The translations under genes and the position numbers were made by a program. Shown piece after piece: positions 37,737-47,508 of a DNA stretch of 64,000 bases (position 1 is its first letter; the number at the start of each line of letters is the position of its first letter). Origin of the DNA: Williamsia limnetica. Its GTDB lineage: Bacteria > Actinomycetota > Actinomycetes > Mycobacteriales > Mycobacteriaceae. The stretch spans positions 62,001 through 126,000 of the forward strand of contig NZ_QJSP01000011.1 in assembly GCF_003217475.1 (NCBI RefSeq), written 5' to 3'. The notes under the pieces were generated by a model. The model had not been told where the DNA came from. It made no database searches and saw only the letters and a list, made by a program, of their open reading frames with translations.

Positions 37737-38640
37737 CTACCTTTGCTGCGAGCTTCTGCTTGGCGATCTCTTCGCCGACCTTGGTCGCCGCCGCGGTCAT
37801 GATGTCCAGATTTCCGGCATACGGCGGGAGGAAATCTCCTGCGCCCTCGACCTCGACGAAGATCGACACCCGTGCCATGCCGCCATTGCCGACGCTCGGC
37901 GGGTCGAACTGCGGATCCTGCAACAACCGGTAGCCCGGTACGTACTGTTGGATTTCCTTCTCCCGCCGGTGGATCGCCTCCGCGATCGCATCGATGTCGG
38001 CGTCCTCTGGAATGGCACAGAAAATGGTGTCGCGCATGATCATCGGCGGATCGGCTGGGTTCAGGATGATGATCGCCTTGCCGCGGTCGGCACCACCGAT
38101 CGTCTCGACCCCGCGAGAGGTGGTCTTGGTGAACTCGTCGATGTTCGCACGCGTACCCGGCCCCGCCGACTTCGACGACACCGACGCCACGATCTCGGCG
38201 TACGCCACCGGCACCACCGACGACACCGCATGCACCATGGGGATGGTCGCCTGACCACCACACGTGATCATGTTCGTGTTCGGCGCATCCAGGTGCTCGC
38301 GCAGATTCGCCGGCGGCACCACAGCCGGGCCTACGGCCGCCGGGGTCAGATCGATCGCCGTGATCCCTGCAGCCTCGTACTTCGGCGCGTACTCGCGATG
38401 CACATACGCCGACGTGGCCTCGAAGATGAGGTCAGGTTTCTCTTCCGAGGCCAGCAGCTCGTCCGCCCCACCCGACATCGTGATCAGGCCGCGGTCCGCG
38501 GCTCGCTTCATGCCCTCCGAATCGGCGTCGATGCCGACCATCCAACGCGGCTCGATGACCTCCGACCGTGCCAACTTGTACATCAGATCTGTCCCGATGT
38601 TGCCCGATCCGATGATCGCGGCGGTGACCTTGCCTGCCAC
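37729..38640 (-). CDS. hsaG: Acylating propanal/acetaldehyde dehydrogenase HsaG
   Basis: The 303-residue enzyme turns propanal, CoA and NAD+ into propionyl-CoA. The Rossmann motif [11 protein letters not shown] is at residues 9-19 and the catalytic C127 lies in [10 protein letters not shown]. It partners HsaF. It lies 55 bp downstream of hsaE and overlaps hsaF by 8 bp. Confidence 0.93.
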   Translation of the reverse strand: MAGKVTAAIIGSGNIGTDLMYKLARSEVIEPRWMVGIDADSEGMKRAADRGLITMSGGADELLASEEKPDLIFEATSAYVHREYAPKYEAAGITAIDLTPAAVGPAVVPPANLREHLDAPNTNMITCGGQATIPMVHAVSSVVPVAYAEIVASVSSKSAGPGTRANIDEFTKTTSRGVETIGGADRGKAIIILNPADPPMIMRDTIFCAIPEDADIDAIAEAIHRREKEIQQYVPGYRLLQDPQFDPPSVGNGGMARVSIFVEVEGAGDFLPPYAGNLDIMTAAATKVGEEIAKQKLAAKVGV

Positions 38641-38695
38641 TGGTGCTCCTAACGTAAAGACTCTGCGGACGTGTGTTTTTCGGACTGAGAAAGGG

Positions 38696-39484
38696 TCAGG
38701 TGAAATCCAGGGTGACGCTGCCCAGACCGACGAAATCGGCGACGAAATGATCGCCCGAACGAATGTCGATGGCGCGGGTGGCGGTGCCGGGCAAGATCAC
38801 GTCGCCCTTGCGCAACCGCACCCCGAAACTCTCGACCTTGCGCGCCAGCCACGACACCGCGGTAAGCGGATGCCCCAGCACGGCACTGGAATTGCCTTCG
38901 GCGATCAATTCACCATTGCGGTGCAGTGTGGCATCGATGTCACCGGTGTCGATGTCGGAGATCTTCACCCGCTGCTCCCCCAGGACCCAGCCACACGATG
39001 ATGCGTTGTCGGCGATGGTGTCCGGCAGCGAGATCTTCCAATCCCGGATCCGACTGTCGATCAACTCGATCGAGGGCACCACCCACTCGACCGCCGCGAT
39101 CACGTCCTCGTTGGTGCATCCCGCGCCGGGCAGGTCCGCACCCAAGATGAAACCGACCTCCACCTCGACCCTGGGGAAACAGAACTTCGTGGCGTCGATC
39201 GGGGTGTGCTCGTGGTACTGCATCACGTCGAGCAGGTGGCCGTAGTCGGGCTCGTCCACCCCCATCATCTTCTGCATCGCCTCCGAGGCGAGGCCGACCT
39301 TGTGGCCGGCGACCCTGGCACCTGCGTCGAGACGCCGACGGATGTTGATCAACTGGATCTCGTAGGCGTCGGTCACATCGATGTCCGGATAGGCGACCAC
39401 CGGCGGATCGATCGCGACCGCGGACGCCTCCGCCCTGGCCAGTTCGTCGGCGATCTGGTGACGTTGCTGGTCGGTGATCGTCAT
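38696..39484 (-). CDS. hsaE: 2-hydroxyhexa-2,4-dienoate hydratase HsaE
   Basis: The 262-residue member of the fumarylacetoacetase/2-keto-4-pentenoate hydratase fold adds water to 2-hydroxyhexa-2,4-dienoate, giving the HsaF substrate. Metal-binding acids are visible in [13 protein letters not shown], and GWVLGEQRV and [13 protein letters not shown] are family motifs. It starts hsaE-hsaG-hsaF and diverges from kstD across two KstR-type boxes. Confidence 0.92.
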   Translation of the reverse strand: MTITDQQRHQIADELARAEASAVAIDPPVVAYPDIDVTDAYEIQLINIRRRLDAGARVAGHKVGLASEAMQKMMGVDEPDYGHLLDVMQYHEHTPIDATKFCFPRVEVEVGFILGADLPGAGCTNEDVIAAVEWVVPSIELIDSRIRDWKISLPDTIADNASSCGWVLGEQRVKISDIDTGDIDATLHRNGELIAEGNSSAVLGHPLTAVSWLARKVESFGVRLRKGDVILPGTATRAIDIRSGDHFVADFVGLGSVTLDFT

Positions 39485-39518
39485 GTTCTGCCTCGCTCTC
39501 CTACCGGCCCAGGGGAAC

Positions 39519-39532
39519 TGGAACGTGTTTCT
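39519..39532. promoter_or_regulatory. KstR box upstream of hsaE (one mismatch)
   Basis: TGGAACGTGTTTCT matches TnnAACnnGTTnnA except for the last base. It lies 35 bp upstream of hsaE. Confidence 0.6.
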
Positions 39533-39599
39533 GTTTTGCTATGCATCGGGCACTCGCCAATGGCTTCCAGGCTGGTATAGCCTGCCTAGTGAGTCAGTT

Positions 39600-39613
39600 T
39601 ATAACGTGTTCTA
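39600..39613. promoter_or_regulatory. KstR box upstream of kstD
   Basis: TATAACGTGTTCTA matches all fixed bases of TnnAACnnGTTnnA. It lies 60 bp upstream of the chosen kstD start and 81 bp from the hsaE-side box. Confidence 0.8.
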
Positions 39614-39672
39614 GGTTGCCGATGGAAGTCGGGCGGCTTGACGGGCAGTTTCGGCGTGAAGGGGCGAGAAAG

Positions 39673-41409
39673 ATGACCAGTTCGGACCAGACAGGGTCAG
39701 GACCGACCTCTGTGGATGAGACCTTCGATGTGATCGTGGTCGGTGCCGGAGGCGCAGGGATGAGTACGGCGATCACCGCCGCCGCACACGGCCTCGACAC
39801 CGTCATCGTCGAGAAGTCGGCGTACTGGGGCGGCTCCACCTCCCGCTCTGGCGGCGGCGTATGGATTCCCAACAACAAGGTGCTGCAGCGCGACGGGGTC
39901 AAGGACGACCCAGAGGCCGCGCGCACCTATGTCCGATCGATCGTCGGCGACGGCGTGGCGCCCGAACGCATCGATGCGTACATCGACCGCGGTCCCGAAG
40001 CTCTCGCGTTTCTCTCCGAGAACTCACCTCTCGAACTCGAGTGGGTGAAGAACTACTCCGACTACTACCCGGAGGCCCCCGGCGGTCGCGTGGGCGGCCG
40101 CTCGTGTGAGCCCAAGCCGTTCGATTCCCGCAAACTCGGTGACGACATCAAGACCTTGCATCCCCCGTACAGCAAGGCGCCCCTGAACGTCGTGGTGATG
40201 CAGTCCGACTACCGCTGGCTCAGCACCGGGCTCCGGCACTGGAAAGGGCCGTTGCGGGCAGCGAAGGTCGGCTCGCGCTTCATCTGGGCGAAGCTGACCC
40301 GCAAGAAGCTCATCGCCATGGGCGCCGCACTGATGTCCGAACTCCTCTTGGGCGTACGGCAGGCGGGTGTCCCGCTGCGATTGAACACCCCACTGGTCGA
40401 CCTCGTCACCGAAGGTGGACGGGTTGTCGGGATCGTCGTCGAATCCGACGGCAAGACCAAGACGTTGCGCGCCCGCCAAGGTGTGGTCCTGGCCTGCGGC
40501 GGATTCGAGCACAACGACGAGATGCGCCACAAGTATCAGCGGGAGCCCATCGGTTCCCAGTGGACCACGGGCGCCGAGTCGAACACCGGGGACGGCATCA
40601 ACGCCGGCCTGAAGATCGGTGCGGGCGTGAGCTACATGGAGGACGCCTGGTGGGGTCCGACGATTCCACTGCCACGTGGTCCGTGGTTCGCGTTGTCCGA
40701 GCGGGCCTTGCCCGGCAGTTTCATGATCAATGACCGCGGCCAGAGATTCATGAACGAATCCCTCCCCTACGTCGAAGCCGTCCATCAGATGTACGGCGGG
40801 GAGTTCGGTCAGGGCGAGGGCCCGGGCGAGAACCTGCCCTGCTGGCTCGTCTTCGACCAGACCTACCGCAACCGGTACATGTTCGCCTCGGTATCCGGCC
40901 GCCAACCGTTGCCGGGTAAGTGGTTCAAGTCGGGCGTGATCACGAAGTCCGAGACCCTGTCCGGCCTCGCGGAGAAGATCGGCGTACCTGCCGAAGGGCT
41001 GACGCAGACCGCGGAACGCTTCAACGCCTTCGCGGCCGCAGGCAAGGACGAAGATTTCGGCCGCGGCGTCAGCCGGTACGACCACTACTACGGCGACATC
41101 ACCAACAAGCCCAACCCGAGTCTGGGTCCCCTGAAGAAGGGACCGTTCTATGCGGTCAAGATGGTGCCGGGCGATCTGGGCACCAAGGGCGGCATCAACA
41201 CCGACGCCGCCGGGCGCGCGCTGCGGGCGGACGGCTCCGTGATCGAGGGGCTGTATGCGGCGGGCAACACCAGCTCGCCCGTGATGGGACATACGTACGC
41301 CGGTCCCGGAGCCACCATCGGTCCCGCGATGGTGTTCGGATACCTTGCCGCGCTGGACATCGCGACCAATGCGCAGAGCAGCCGGGCCACCGAAGAGAAG
41401 GCGGGCTGA
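39673..41409 (+). CDS. kstD: 3-oxosteroid 1-dehydrogenase KstD
   Basis: The 578-residue FAD enzyme introduces the delta1 double bond into 3-ketosteroids. VVGAGGAGMSTA near residue 20 binds FAD; SRSGGGVWIPNN, NYSDYYPEAPGGR and LYAAGNTSSPVMGHTYAGPG carry the substrate-site Tyr residues and flavin contacts. It follows the M. tuberculosis Rv3537 KstD closely in visible motifs. I use the ATG at 39673 since upstream residues lack FAD-protein character and the KstR box would fall in the gene. It overlaps the next gene by one base. Confidence 0.93.
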   Translation: MTSSDQTGSGPTSVDETFDVIVVGAGGAGMSTAITAAAHGLDTVIVEKSAYWGGSTSRSGGGVWIPNNKVLQRDGVKDDPEAARTYVRSIVGDGVAPERIDAYIDRGPEALAFLSENSPLELEWVKNYSDYYPEAPGGRVGGRSCEPKPFDSRKLGDDIKTLHPPYSKAPLNVVVMQSDYRWLSTGLRHWKGPLRAAKVGSRFIWAKLTRKKLIAMGAALMSELLLGVRQAGVPLRLNTPLVDLVTEGGRVVGIVVESDGKTKTLRARQGVVLACGGFEHNDEMRHKYQREPIGSQWTTGAESNTGDGINAGLKIGAGVSYMEDAWWGPTIPLPRGPWFALSERALPGSFMINDRGQRFMNESLPYVEAVHQMYGGEFGQGEGPGENLPCWLVFDQTYRNRYMFASVSGRQPLPGKWFKSGVITKSETLSGLAEKIGVPAEGLTQTAERFNAFAAAGKDEDFGRGVSRYDHYYGDITNKPNPSLGPLKKGPFYAVKMVPGDLGTKGGINTDAAGRALRADGSVIEGLYAAGNTSSPVMGHTYAGPGATIGPAMVFGYLAALDIATNAQSSRATEEKAG

Positions 41410-42269
41410 TGCCGATAGATCCCGACGTCGCCCTCGGCGCCGTGGTGGCCAAGGAGACGTTCAGCTGGAGTGCCTCCGACGTCGCGCTCTACAACCTTGC
41501 CGTGGGCGCCGGCTCGGACCCGCTGAACGCCACTGCTCTCGAGTATCTCGATGACCGACGGCCGAAGGTCCTTTCGAGCTTCGCCACGGTCGCGGCGCAC
41601 TTTCACGAGACCGAGCCTCCGAAGGTATCCAAGCCCGGAATCGAGATAGACCTGGGCTCGGTGGTGCACGGGGCGCAGGAGGTGCAGGTACACAAACCGA
41701 TTCCAGCCATGGGCACCGCCACCACCACGACCACCGTTGTCGAGTTGCAGGACAAGGGTTCCGCCGCGGTCATCATCGAAGAGTCCGTCACGGTCGACGA
41801 TGGGGGCGAGCCACTGTGGACCGCCCGATCATCCATCTTCTGCAAAGGCGCTGGAGGTTTCGGCGGCGAACGTGGCACGTCGGACAAGGTCAACTACCCG
41901 GACCGGGAACCCGACCACGTCATCGAAGAGAAGACCCTTCCGCAGCAGGCCCTGCTGTACCGCTTGTGCGGAGACCGCAATCCGTTGCACTCCGACCCCG
42001 CATTTGCGGAGAAGGCAGGATTCCCGCGGCCGATCCTGCACGGGCTGGGCACCTACGGAATCGTGCTGCGCACAGTGGTTGATGAACTGCTCGGCGGCGA
42101 CGTCGATCGGGTCGCGAGCTTCGGCGCGAAGTTCGCCGGAGTCGTCTTTCCCGGAGAAACCCTACGGATCAAGGTGTGGGACGACGACTCCCGACTGTTG
42201 ATCACCGCGTCAGTGGTGGAGCGGGACGACTCCCCCGCCCTCGGCAACGTGGTGCTCACCAAGCGCTAG
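41409..42269 (+). CDS. MaoC-family 2-enoyl-CoA hydratase Hsd4B-like
   Basis: The 286-residue protein has two hot-dog halves. The C-terminal half holds the hydratase-2 motif GDRNPLHSDPAFAEKAGFPRPILHG with the catalytic Asp/His. It equals in length and position the Rv3538 (Hsd4B) gene that follows kstD in M. tuberculosis, where a hydratase role in side-chain beta-oxidation is proposed. The ATG at 41409 overlaps the kstD stop (TGATG). Confidence 0.85.
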   Translation: MPIDPDVALGAVVAKETFSWSASDVALYNLAVGAGSDPLNATALEYLDDRRPKVLSSFATVAAHFHETEPPKVSKPGIEIDLGSVVHGAQEVQVHKPIPAMGTATTTTTVVELQDKGSAAVIIEESVTVDDGGEPLWTARSSIFCKGAGGFGGERGTSDKVNYPDREPDHVIEEKTLPQQALLYRLCGDRNPLHSDPAFAEKAGFPRPILHGLGTYGIVLRTVVDELLGGDVDRVASFGAKFAGVVFPGETLRIKVWDDDSRLLITASVVERDDSPALGNVVLTKR

Positions 42270-42283
42270 CGATGAGCGAGGCC

Positions 42284-42409
42284 TCAGGCGGCGCTCATGA
42301 ATATGGCGACGAGCCCGACGATGACAGCCACCAGCGAGGCAAGCATCGTGAGAACCCGCCATAGGCGGAGTTTGACTGCAGAGACGTCGTTGACCTGAGA
42401 TGTGGCCAT
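42284..42409 (-). CDS. Small single-span membrane protein, 41 residues
   Basis: From the ATG at 42409 the protein reads MATSQVNDVSAVKLRLWR and then one hydrophobic segment of ~20 residues. GAGGGA lies 6-11 bp upstream of the ATG, which supports translation. It is convergent with the Hsd4B-like gene. No family is recognised; a frame starting farther upstream adds unlike sequence. Confidence 0.45.
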   Translation of the reverse strand: MATSQVNDVSAVKLRLWRVLTMLASLVAVIVGLVAIFMSAA

Positions 42410-42601
42410 CGGATTCCCTCTCGTCCGAGTGCGGCTGATCCGGATGGTCAGCCTTACCAGCAACGCGGCGATTTCAGTTACCAGTGTGACCAATGTGACA
42501 CAAGAGACACAAGTTATGTCGAAGCCACACCGTACGACGTGATAACGATTACACAACGTGAACTTCCGATACGTGCCGGGTGTTCTGACTAGGTTGGATC
42601 A

Positions 42602-44239
42602 ATGAAATCAACGGTGGGGGCGTCACCAGACGAGAGAATTGGTCTCCGGACCGTCTGGCTCATTTTCGTGGCCTGTGTCGCGGTCAGCATGGTCATCGCG
42701 GCCATGGCATCGCTGAACACCGCGATACCTGATATCGCGCCTGCAGTGCAGGCCAATTCGAATCAGGTCACATGGCTGATCGACGGGTACACATTGACGC
42801 TTGCCGCATTGCTGCTCCCGGCGGGCGCGATCGGAGACCGCTTCGGCCGGCGAGAGGTTCTCATCGCTGGCCTGATCGTTTTCGCGATCGGTTCACTTCT
42901 GCCGATCTGGGTTTCCGATCCCACCCAATTCATAGCGGCCCGTTGCCTCACCGGGGTCGGCGCGGCATTCGTCATGCCGGCGACACTATCTTTGATCACG
43001 TCGGGGGTTCCGGCGTCGAAACGTCCCCTGGCCGTCAGCATCTGGGCCGGTGTCGCCGGCGCCGGCGGCATCGCGGGCTTCTTCGTCACCGGCGTGCTGC
43101 TGGAGTTCTTTTCGTGGCACTCCATTTTCCTGACATTCGCGATCGCAGCGGCCGTCACCGCGGTCCTTTCCTGCACGATCCCGACCTCGCGCGACTCGAC
43201 GTCACCCAAGTTCGATGTCTGGGGCTCGGTGACCTCCGCATTGGCGGTTGCCCTGGTGGTTTTCGCGTTCATCGAGTCACCGCATCGCGGCTGGTTCGAC
43301 CCGCTCACGGTGACCGCGTTCGTCGTGGGCATCGGACTGGCCGCGGTCTTCTGGTATTCGCAATCACGTCGTGCCGAACCACTGCTCGACGTCAAACTGT
43401 TCGGCAACAGTGCTTTCGCTGCGGGGTCTTTCAGCGTGATGATCCAGTTCATGGTTGCATTCGGCCTGTTCCTGGTCTTGCTGCAATACCTACAGTTGGT
43501 ATTCGGATATTCACCGCTGAAATCCGCGATTGCACTGTTCCCGATGGTCATCGTCGTCATGGTGTGTTCGCTCATCGGCAACTGGATCGCGGTGAAGGTC
43601 AATCTCCGGATCATTCTCTCGGCGGGGATGTTGGTGATGGGCGTCGGAGTGATACTCCTCGGTGTCATCGCCCACTCAGAATATTGGACTGTCGCGGTCT
43701 GCCTCGTGGTGTTCGCCCTCGGTCTCGGAATCGCGACCGCCCCATCCACCACTGCGATCATGGTGAACACTCCCGCCGACAATCAGGGTGTCGGATCCGC
43801 CATCAACGACACGTCCCGCGAACTCGGGTCAGCCATCGGGATCGCCATCGCGGGAAGCCTGCTGGCCTCCGGATACACCCGCGACGTCAACGCCACCGCG
43901 GATGCTGCCCAAGCCCAGTTGCGCCAGACCGCCTCTCAGCTCGAATCCGCAGGGCAGGTCGGTCGGGCGCAGGAGGTCGCAGCCGCGGCAGACGGCATCA
44001 AGGAACACATCACCAACACGCTGGCCGAGGCGCTTCAGGTGGCCGAACGTCTGGCGCCTGAGCAACCGGAGTTGGCCACCCGTATCGCAGAAGGCGCCAA
44101 AGACGCCTTCATCGGGCCCATGAACGCGGCGTCCATCACGCTCGGTGCACTCAGTATCGCGGCCGGCGTCATACTCGCAATCTTCACGCCGAACCGCATG
44201 GACTCCGACGTGGAGCCGGAGAAGCTGAGCGACCGGTGA
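42602..44239 (+). CDS. DHA2-type MFS transporter
   Basis: The 545-residue protein has an N-terminal MFS core with WLIDGYTLTLAALLLPAGAIGDRFGRR (motif A, split by the helices) and RCLTGVGAAFVMPATLSLI. The long loop between the last two helices (RDVNATADAAQAQLRQ ...) is polar and helical. It is probably an exporter of drugs or steroid-like compounds. It stands between kstD-hsd4B and the convergent igr-type operon with no KstR box seen upstream. Confidence 0.8.
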   Translation: MKSTVGASPDERIGLRTVWLIFVACVAVSMVIAAMASLNTAIPDIAPAVQANSNQVTWLIDGYTLTLAALLLPAGAIGDRFGRREVLIAGLIVFAIGSLLPIWVSDPTQFIAARCLTGVGAAFVMPATLSLITSGVPASKRPLAVSIWAGVAGAGGIAGFFVTGVLLEFFSWHSIFLTFAIAAAVTAVLSCTIPTSRDSTSPKFDVWGSVTSALAVALVVFAFIESPHRGWFDPLTVTAFVVGIGLAAVFWYSQSRRAEPLLDVKLFGNSAFAAGSFSVMIQFMVAFGLFLVLLQYLQLVFGYSPLKSAIALFPMVIVVMVCSLIGNWIAVKVNLRIILSAGMLVMGVGVILLGVIAHSEYWTVAVCLVVFALGLGIATAPSTTAIMVNTPADNQGVGSAINDTSRELGSAIGIAIAGSLLASGYTRDVNATADAAQAQLRQTASQLESAGQVGRAQEVAAAADGIKEHITNTLAEALQVAERLAPEQPELATRIAEGAKDAFIGPMNAASITLGALSIAAGVILAIFTPNRMDSDVEPEKLSDR

Positions 44240-44246
44240 GACGGGG

Positions 44247-45869
44247 CTAGACCGTGGTACCCGCAAGGTCGAGTGCGGCCTGCTTGGCCCACTTGTAATC
44301 GGCCTTCCCGGCAGGTGTCCGCTTGATCTCGTCGACGATCACGAGCAGTCGAGGAATCTTGTAGCCCGCCAGCATCGTTCGGCAATGGGATTGGATCTCG
44401 TCCAGTGAGGGTTCGGCGATGCCGGGGCGAATCGCCACGACCGCCGACACCTTCTGACCCATCCGTTCGTCGGGCGATGGCACCACGAGCGCATCGGCCA
44501 CTGCGGGGTGCGCGTGTAGGCACGCCTCCACCTCTTCGGCGTACACCTTCTCGCCACCGGTGTTGATGCACTGCGATCCGCGGCCGAGGAAGACGATGGT
44601 CCCATCGGCTTCGACCAGACCCATGTCGCCGAGTACTGCGACCCTGGTTCCGTCCGGCAGCTGAGGGAAGGTGCGCGCGGACTTCTCCTCGTCGCGGTAG
44701 TAGCCCAGCGGTACCCGGCCTATCCGAGCGATCATCCCGACGTCACCCGAGCCCGCGGGGATCACGTTCAGCTTCTCGTCGAGCACGGTCATCTTTGCTG
44801 TCGGCGGCATCGCGAGGGTGCCGTCGTCACGCACCTCGAACGCACCGTCGTTGCCGGTCTCCGACGCACCGAAGTTGTCGCGCAGGACCAGGTCCGGCTT
44901 CACCGCGAGCATTCGTTCGCGCACCCCCACCGACCAGACCGCGCCGCCCGAGGTGATCGAGAAGAGGGTCGAGAGATCGACCTCGTCCTTCAGCTTCTCC
45001 ATCGCGTCGGCGAGCGGCGACCCCATGCCGTCACCGACGATGAGCACCACATTGACCTTGTCGGTCTCGATCGAGCGCACCACCTTCTCCGGATCGAACG
45101 CCCGCATCAGCACGAGTCGCGCGCCGAGGGTGAGGAACGTGAAGAGGGAGTAGAGCGCAGCACCGTGCATCAGGGGCGCAGCGATGAGGAAGGACAGACC
45201 CGGGAACTCCTTTGCCGCGGCCCCGACCTCGGCGAGATCTTTGCGCGGATTCTCGTCGTACGGATTGCCCCCGGAAAGCGGCTTGTGGAAGAAGTCGTCG
45301 TGCCGCCACATCACGCCTTTGGGATAGCCGGTGGTGCCACCGGTGTACAGCACCCAGAGCTCGTCTCCGGTCCGCGGCTCGAAGTTGCGCGCCTCGGACT
45401 GGTCGGACGCATCGAACGGCCGCACCCGCACACCCGCGTCCGCCGCGGCCGCGGACAGCCCTTCGGTGATGTCCCCGATGACGAAAATGGTGCGCAAGGT
45501 GGGGATCTCACCGACGATCTGCGCGAGGTTGTCCTGGTGCTCGGCCTCCTCGACGACGATGGCGACCGAGTCCGAGTTCTCGAAGATGTACAGCAGCTCT
45601 GCCGGGGTGTACCGATAGTTGATGTTGATCGGCACGGCACGGATCTTGATGACGCCCAGGATGGTGGTGACGTGCTCGACCGAGTTCTTCAGGAAGAGCG
45701 CGACATGCTCGCCCGCGGCCACCTCGGCCGCAGTCAACATGTGCGCGACCTGATTCGCTTCGACCTCGAGCTGCCGATAGCTGTGGTCGACGCCTTCGTA
45801 GGTCAGGGCGATGGTGTCGGGAACAGAATCCGCGACAGTTTCGAATACGTCGGCAAGATTGAACGCCAT
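44247..45869 (-). CDS. Acyl-CoA synthetase (FadD type) at the end of the igr-like operon
   Basis: The 540-residue AMP-forming ligase shows the P-loop YTGGTTGYPKGVMWRH, DNFGASETGN, and LGDMGLVEADG with the late GRGSQCINTGGEKVY. It activates a carboxylate to its CoA thioester. It starts 11 bp after ltp2, so it belongs to the same transcript. FadD19/FadD17-like steroid side-chain ligases are the nearest known group by look, but I cannot assign which. Its location implies a C5- or C3-side-chain steroid acid. Confidence 0.8.
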   Translation of the reverse strand: MAFNLADVFETVADSVPDTIALTYEGVDHSYRQLEVEANQVAHMLTAAEVAAGEHVALFLKNSVEHVTTILGVIKIRAVPININYRYTPAELLYIFENSDSVAIVVEEAEHQDNLAQIVGEIPTLRTIFVIGDITEGLSAAAADAGVRVRPFDASDQSEARNFEPRTGDELWVLYTGGTTGYPKGVMWRHDDFFHKPLSGGNPYDENPRKDLAEVGAAAKEFPGLSFLIAAPLMHGAALYSLFTFLTLGARLVLMRAFDPEKVVRSIETDKVNVVLIVGDGMGSPLADAMEKLKDEVDLSTLFSITSGGAVWSVGVRERMLAVKPDLVLRDNFGASETGNDGAFEVRDDGTLAMPPTAKMTVLDEKLNVIPAGSGDVGMIARIGRVPLGYYRDEEKSARTFPQLPDGTRVAVLGDMGLVEADGTIVFLGRGSQCINTGGEKVYAEEVEACLHAHPAVADALVVPSPDERMGQKVSAVVAIRPGIAEPSLDEIQSHCRTMLAGYKIPRLLVIVDEIKRTPAGKADYKWAKQAALDLAGTTV

Positions 45870-45880
45870 GTGTGCAGCTC

Positions 45881-47053
45881 CTAAGCCGTGAGAACCAAAC
45901 CGCTTGTGGGGACTCCGGTTCCGGCGGTGACCACGACCTTACGTGCCCCCGGTACCTGATTGACCGATTTTCCGCGAAGTTGTCGGACCGCCTCGGCGAT
46001 GCCGTTCATGCCATGGATGTACGCCTCACCGAGTTGGCCTCCATGGGTGTTGAGCGGCAGTCGTCCGCCCACCTCGAGAGCTCCCGGTTCCCGGACGAAG
46101 TCTTTCGCTTCACCGCGGCCGCAGAATCCGAGTTCCTCGAGTTGCATCAGCGTGTACGGCGTGAAGTGGTCGTACAGTATCGCCAGGTCGACATCTTCCG
46201 GACCGAGATCCGACTGCTCCCACAGTTGCCTGCCGACGAGTCCCATCTCGGGCAACCCCGCAAGATCGTCCCGGTAGTAGCTGGTCATGATGTATTGATC
46301 GTCACCGCTGCCGGACGCGGCACCGGCGATGATCGCGGGGGTGTGCGGAAGGTCTTTGGCCCGCTCGGCCGACACGATCACGAATGCAACGCCGCCATCG
46401 GACTCCTGGCAGCAGTCGAGAAGATGCAGCGGCTCTGCGATGTACCGAGAGTTCTGATGATCTTCGAGGGTGATCGGTTTGCCGTAGAAGAAGGCCTCCG
46501 GGTTCACGGCCGCATGCTTGCGGTCGACGACCGAGATGCGTCCGAAGTCTTCGCTGGTGGCGCCGTATTCGTGCATGTACCGCTGGGCGACCATGGCCAC
46601 GAAGGCGGCGGGCGTGCTCAACCCGTGCGGATAGCTGAACGCGTTGTCGGTCCCGGACGAGTTGTCCTGGGCCACCAGAGAGGTGTTGACCTGACCGAAC
46701 CGCATCCCCGAACGCTCGTTGAACGCGCGATAGGCGACCACGACGTCGGCCACCCCTGTGGCCACTGCCATGGCAGCCTGCTGCACGGTGGAACACGCTG
46801 CGCCGCCCCCGTAGTGGATACGCGAGAAGTAGGTCAGCTCACCGATACCCGACGCCCTGGCGACCGCGATCTCGGTGTTGGTGTCCATCGTGAACGACAC
46901 CAGCCCGTCGACGTCGGCAGGTGTGAGGCCGGCATCGGCGATGGCGGCGGTGACCGCCTCGGCCGCGAGCCGGAGTTCGCTGCGCCCCGAGTTCTTCGAG
47001 AAGTCGGTGGCGCCGATCCCGGCGATGGCCGCCTTGCCGGACAATCCGCTCAC
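45881..47053 (-). CDS. ltp2: Thiolase-fold aldolase Ltp2
   Basis: The 390-residue SCP-x thiolase-like protein cleaves the C3 side chain (17-hydroxy-3-oxo-4-pregnene-20-carboxyl-CoA) by retro-aldol reaction with the DUF35 part of ChsH2. IHYGGGAACSTVQQAAMAV, YDHFTPYTLMQLEELGFC and LPLNTHGGQLGEAYIHGMN are recognisable. It uses a GTG overlapping the chsH1 stop (GTGA). It is fifth in chsE1-chsE2-chsH2-chsH1-ltp2, the order of the M. tuberculosis igr operon. Confidence 0.9.
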   Translation of the reverse strand: MSGLSGKAAIAGIGATDFSKNSGRSELRLAAEAVTAAIADAGLTPADVDGLVSFTMDTNTEIAVARASGIGELTYFSRIHYGGGAACSTVQQAAMAVATGVADVVVAYRAFNERSGMRFGQVNTSLVAQDNSSGTDNAFSYPHGLSTPAAFVAMVAQRYMHEYGATSEDFGRISVVDRKHAAVNPEAFFYGKPITLEDHQNSRYIAEPLHLLDCCQESDGGVAFVIVSAERAKDLPHTPAIIAGAASGSGDDQYIMTSYYRDDLAGLPEMGLVGRQLWEQSDLGPEDVDLAILYDHFTPYTLMQLEELGFCGRGEAKDFVREPGALEVGGRLPLNTHGGQLGEAYIHGMNGIAEAVRQLRGKSVNQVPGARKVVVTAGTGVPTSGLVLTA

Positions 47054-47508
47054 TGTGCCACTCCCGCTTCACTCGTGGAACCGGAGACCGCGGCGGTGGT
47101 GTGATCCATCACCAACGTCACCACCGACGTGACGTGATTTCCGAGACCGTCCTTGCCGATAACGTCAACGGTCACGAGGTCACCCTCGACCGACGACACG
47201 GTGCCCGACAGGGTCAACGTGTCGTAGGCGTACCAGGGCACCCCGAGTCGGAGTTTTATCGACCGGATCTGGGCTCGCTGCCCAGCCCAGTCGGTGATGT
47301 ACCGCTGCACCAGACCGGTATCGGTCAGGATGTTGACGAAGATGTCCTTCGACCCCTTGCTGTGGGCAAGGTCGCGGTCGTGGTGGACATCCTGGAAGTC
47401 CCTGGTGGCCAGCGCAGTAGACACCACGAAAGTCGGTGTCGCGGTGACGGTGAGCTGCGGAAGCTCGGTCCCGACCGCTGCCTGTGGCGGTGTTGCGGGG
47501 ACGGTCAT
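47050..47508 (-). CDS. chsH1: MaoC-like hydratase subunit ChsH1
   Basis: The 152-residue hot-dog protein is the catalytic-site partner of the ChsH2 MaoC-like domain. The FQDVHHDRDLAHSKGSKD motif supplies the catalytic Asp/His. The ATG at 47508 overlaps the chsH2 stop by 4 bp (ATGA); a start at 47802 reads through chsH2 in another frame and has no such fold, so it is rejected. The complex hydrates the 17(20)-enoyl-CoA. Confidence 0.88.
   Translation of the reverse strand: MTVPATPPQAAVGTELPQLTVTATPTFVVSTALATRDFQDVHHDRDLAHSKGSKDIFVNILTDTGLVQRYITDWAGQRAQIRSIKLRLGVPWYAYDTLTLSGTVSSVEGDLVTVDVIGKDGLGNHVTSVVTLVMDHTTAAVSGSTSEAGVAQ

Noticed and set aside
42480-42600. Possible operator with repeated GTGAC/ACACAAG motifs upstream of the MFS gene
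   Set aside because: The inverted symmetry is weak (only four bases on each side), so I cannot support it as a site.
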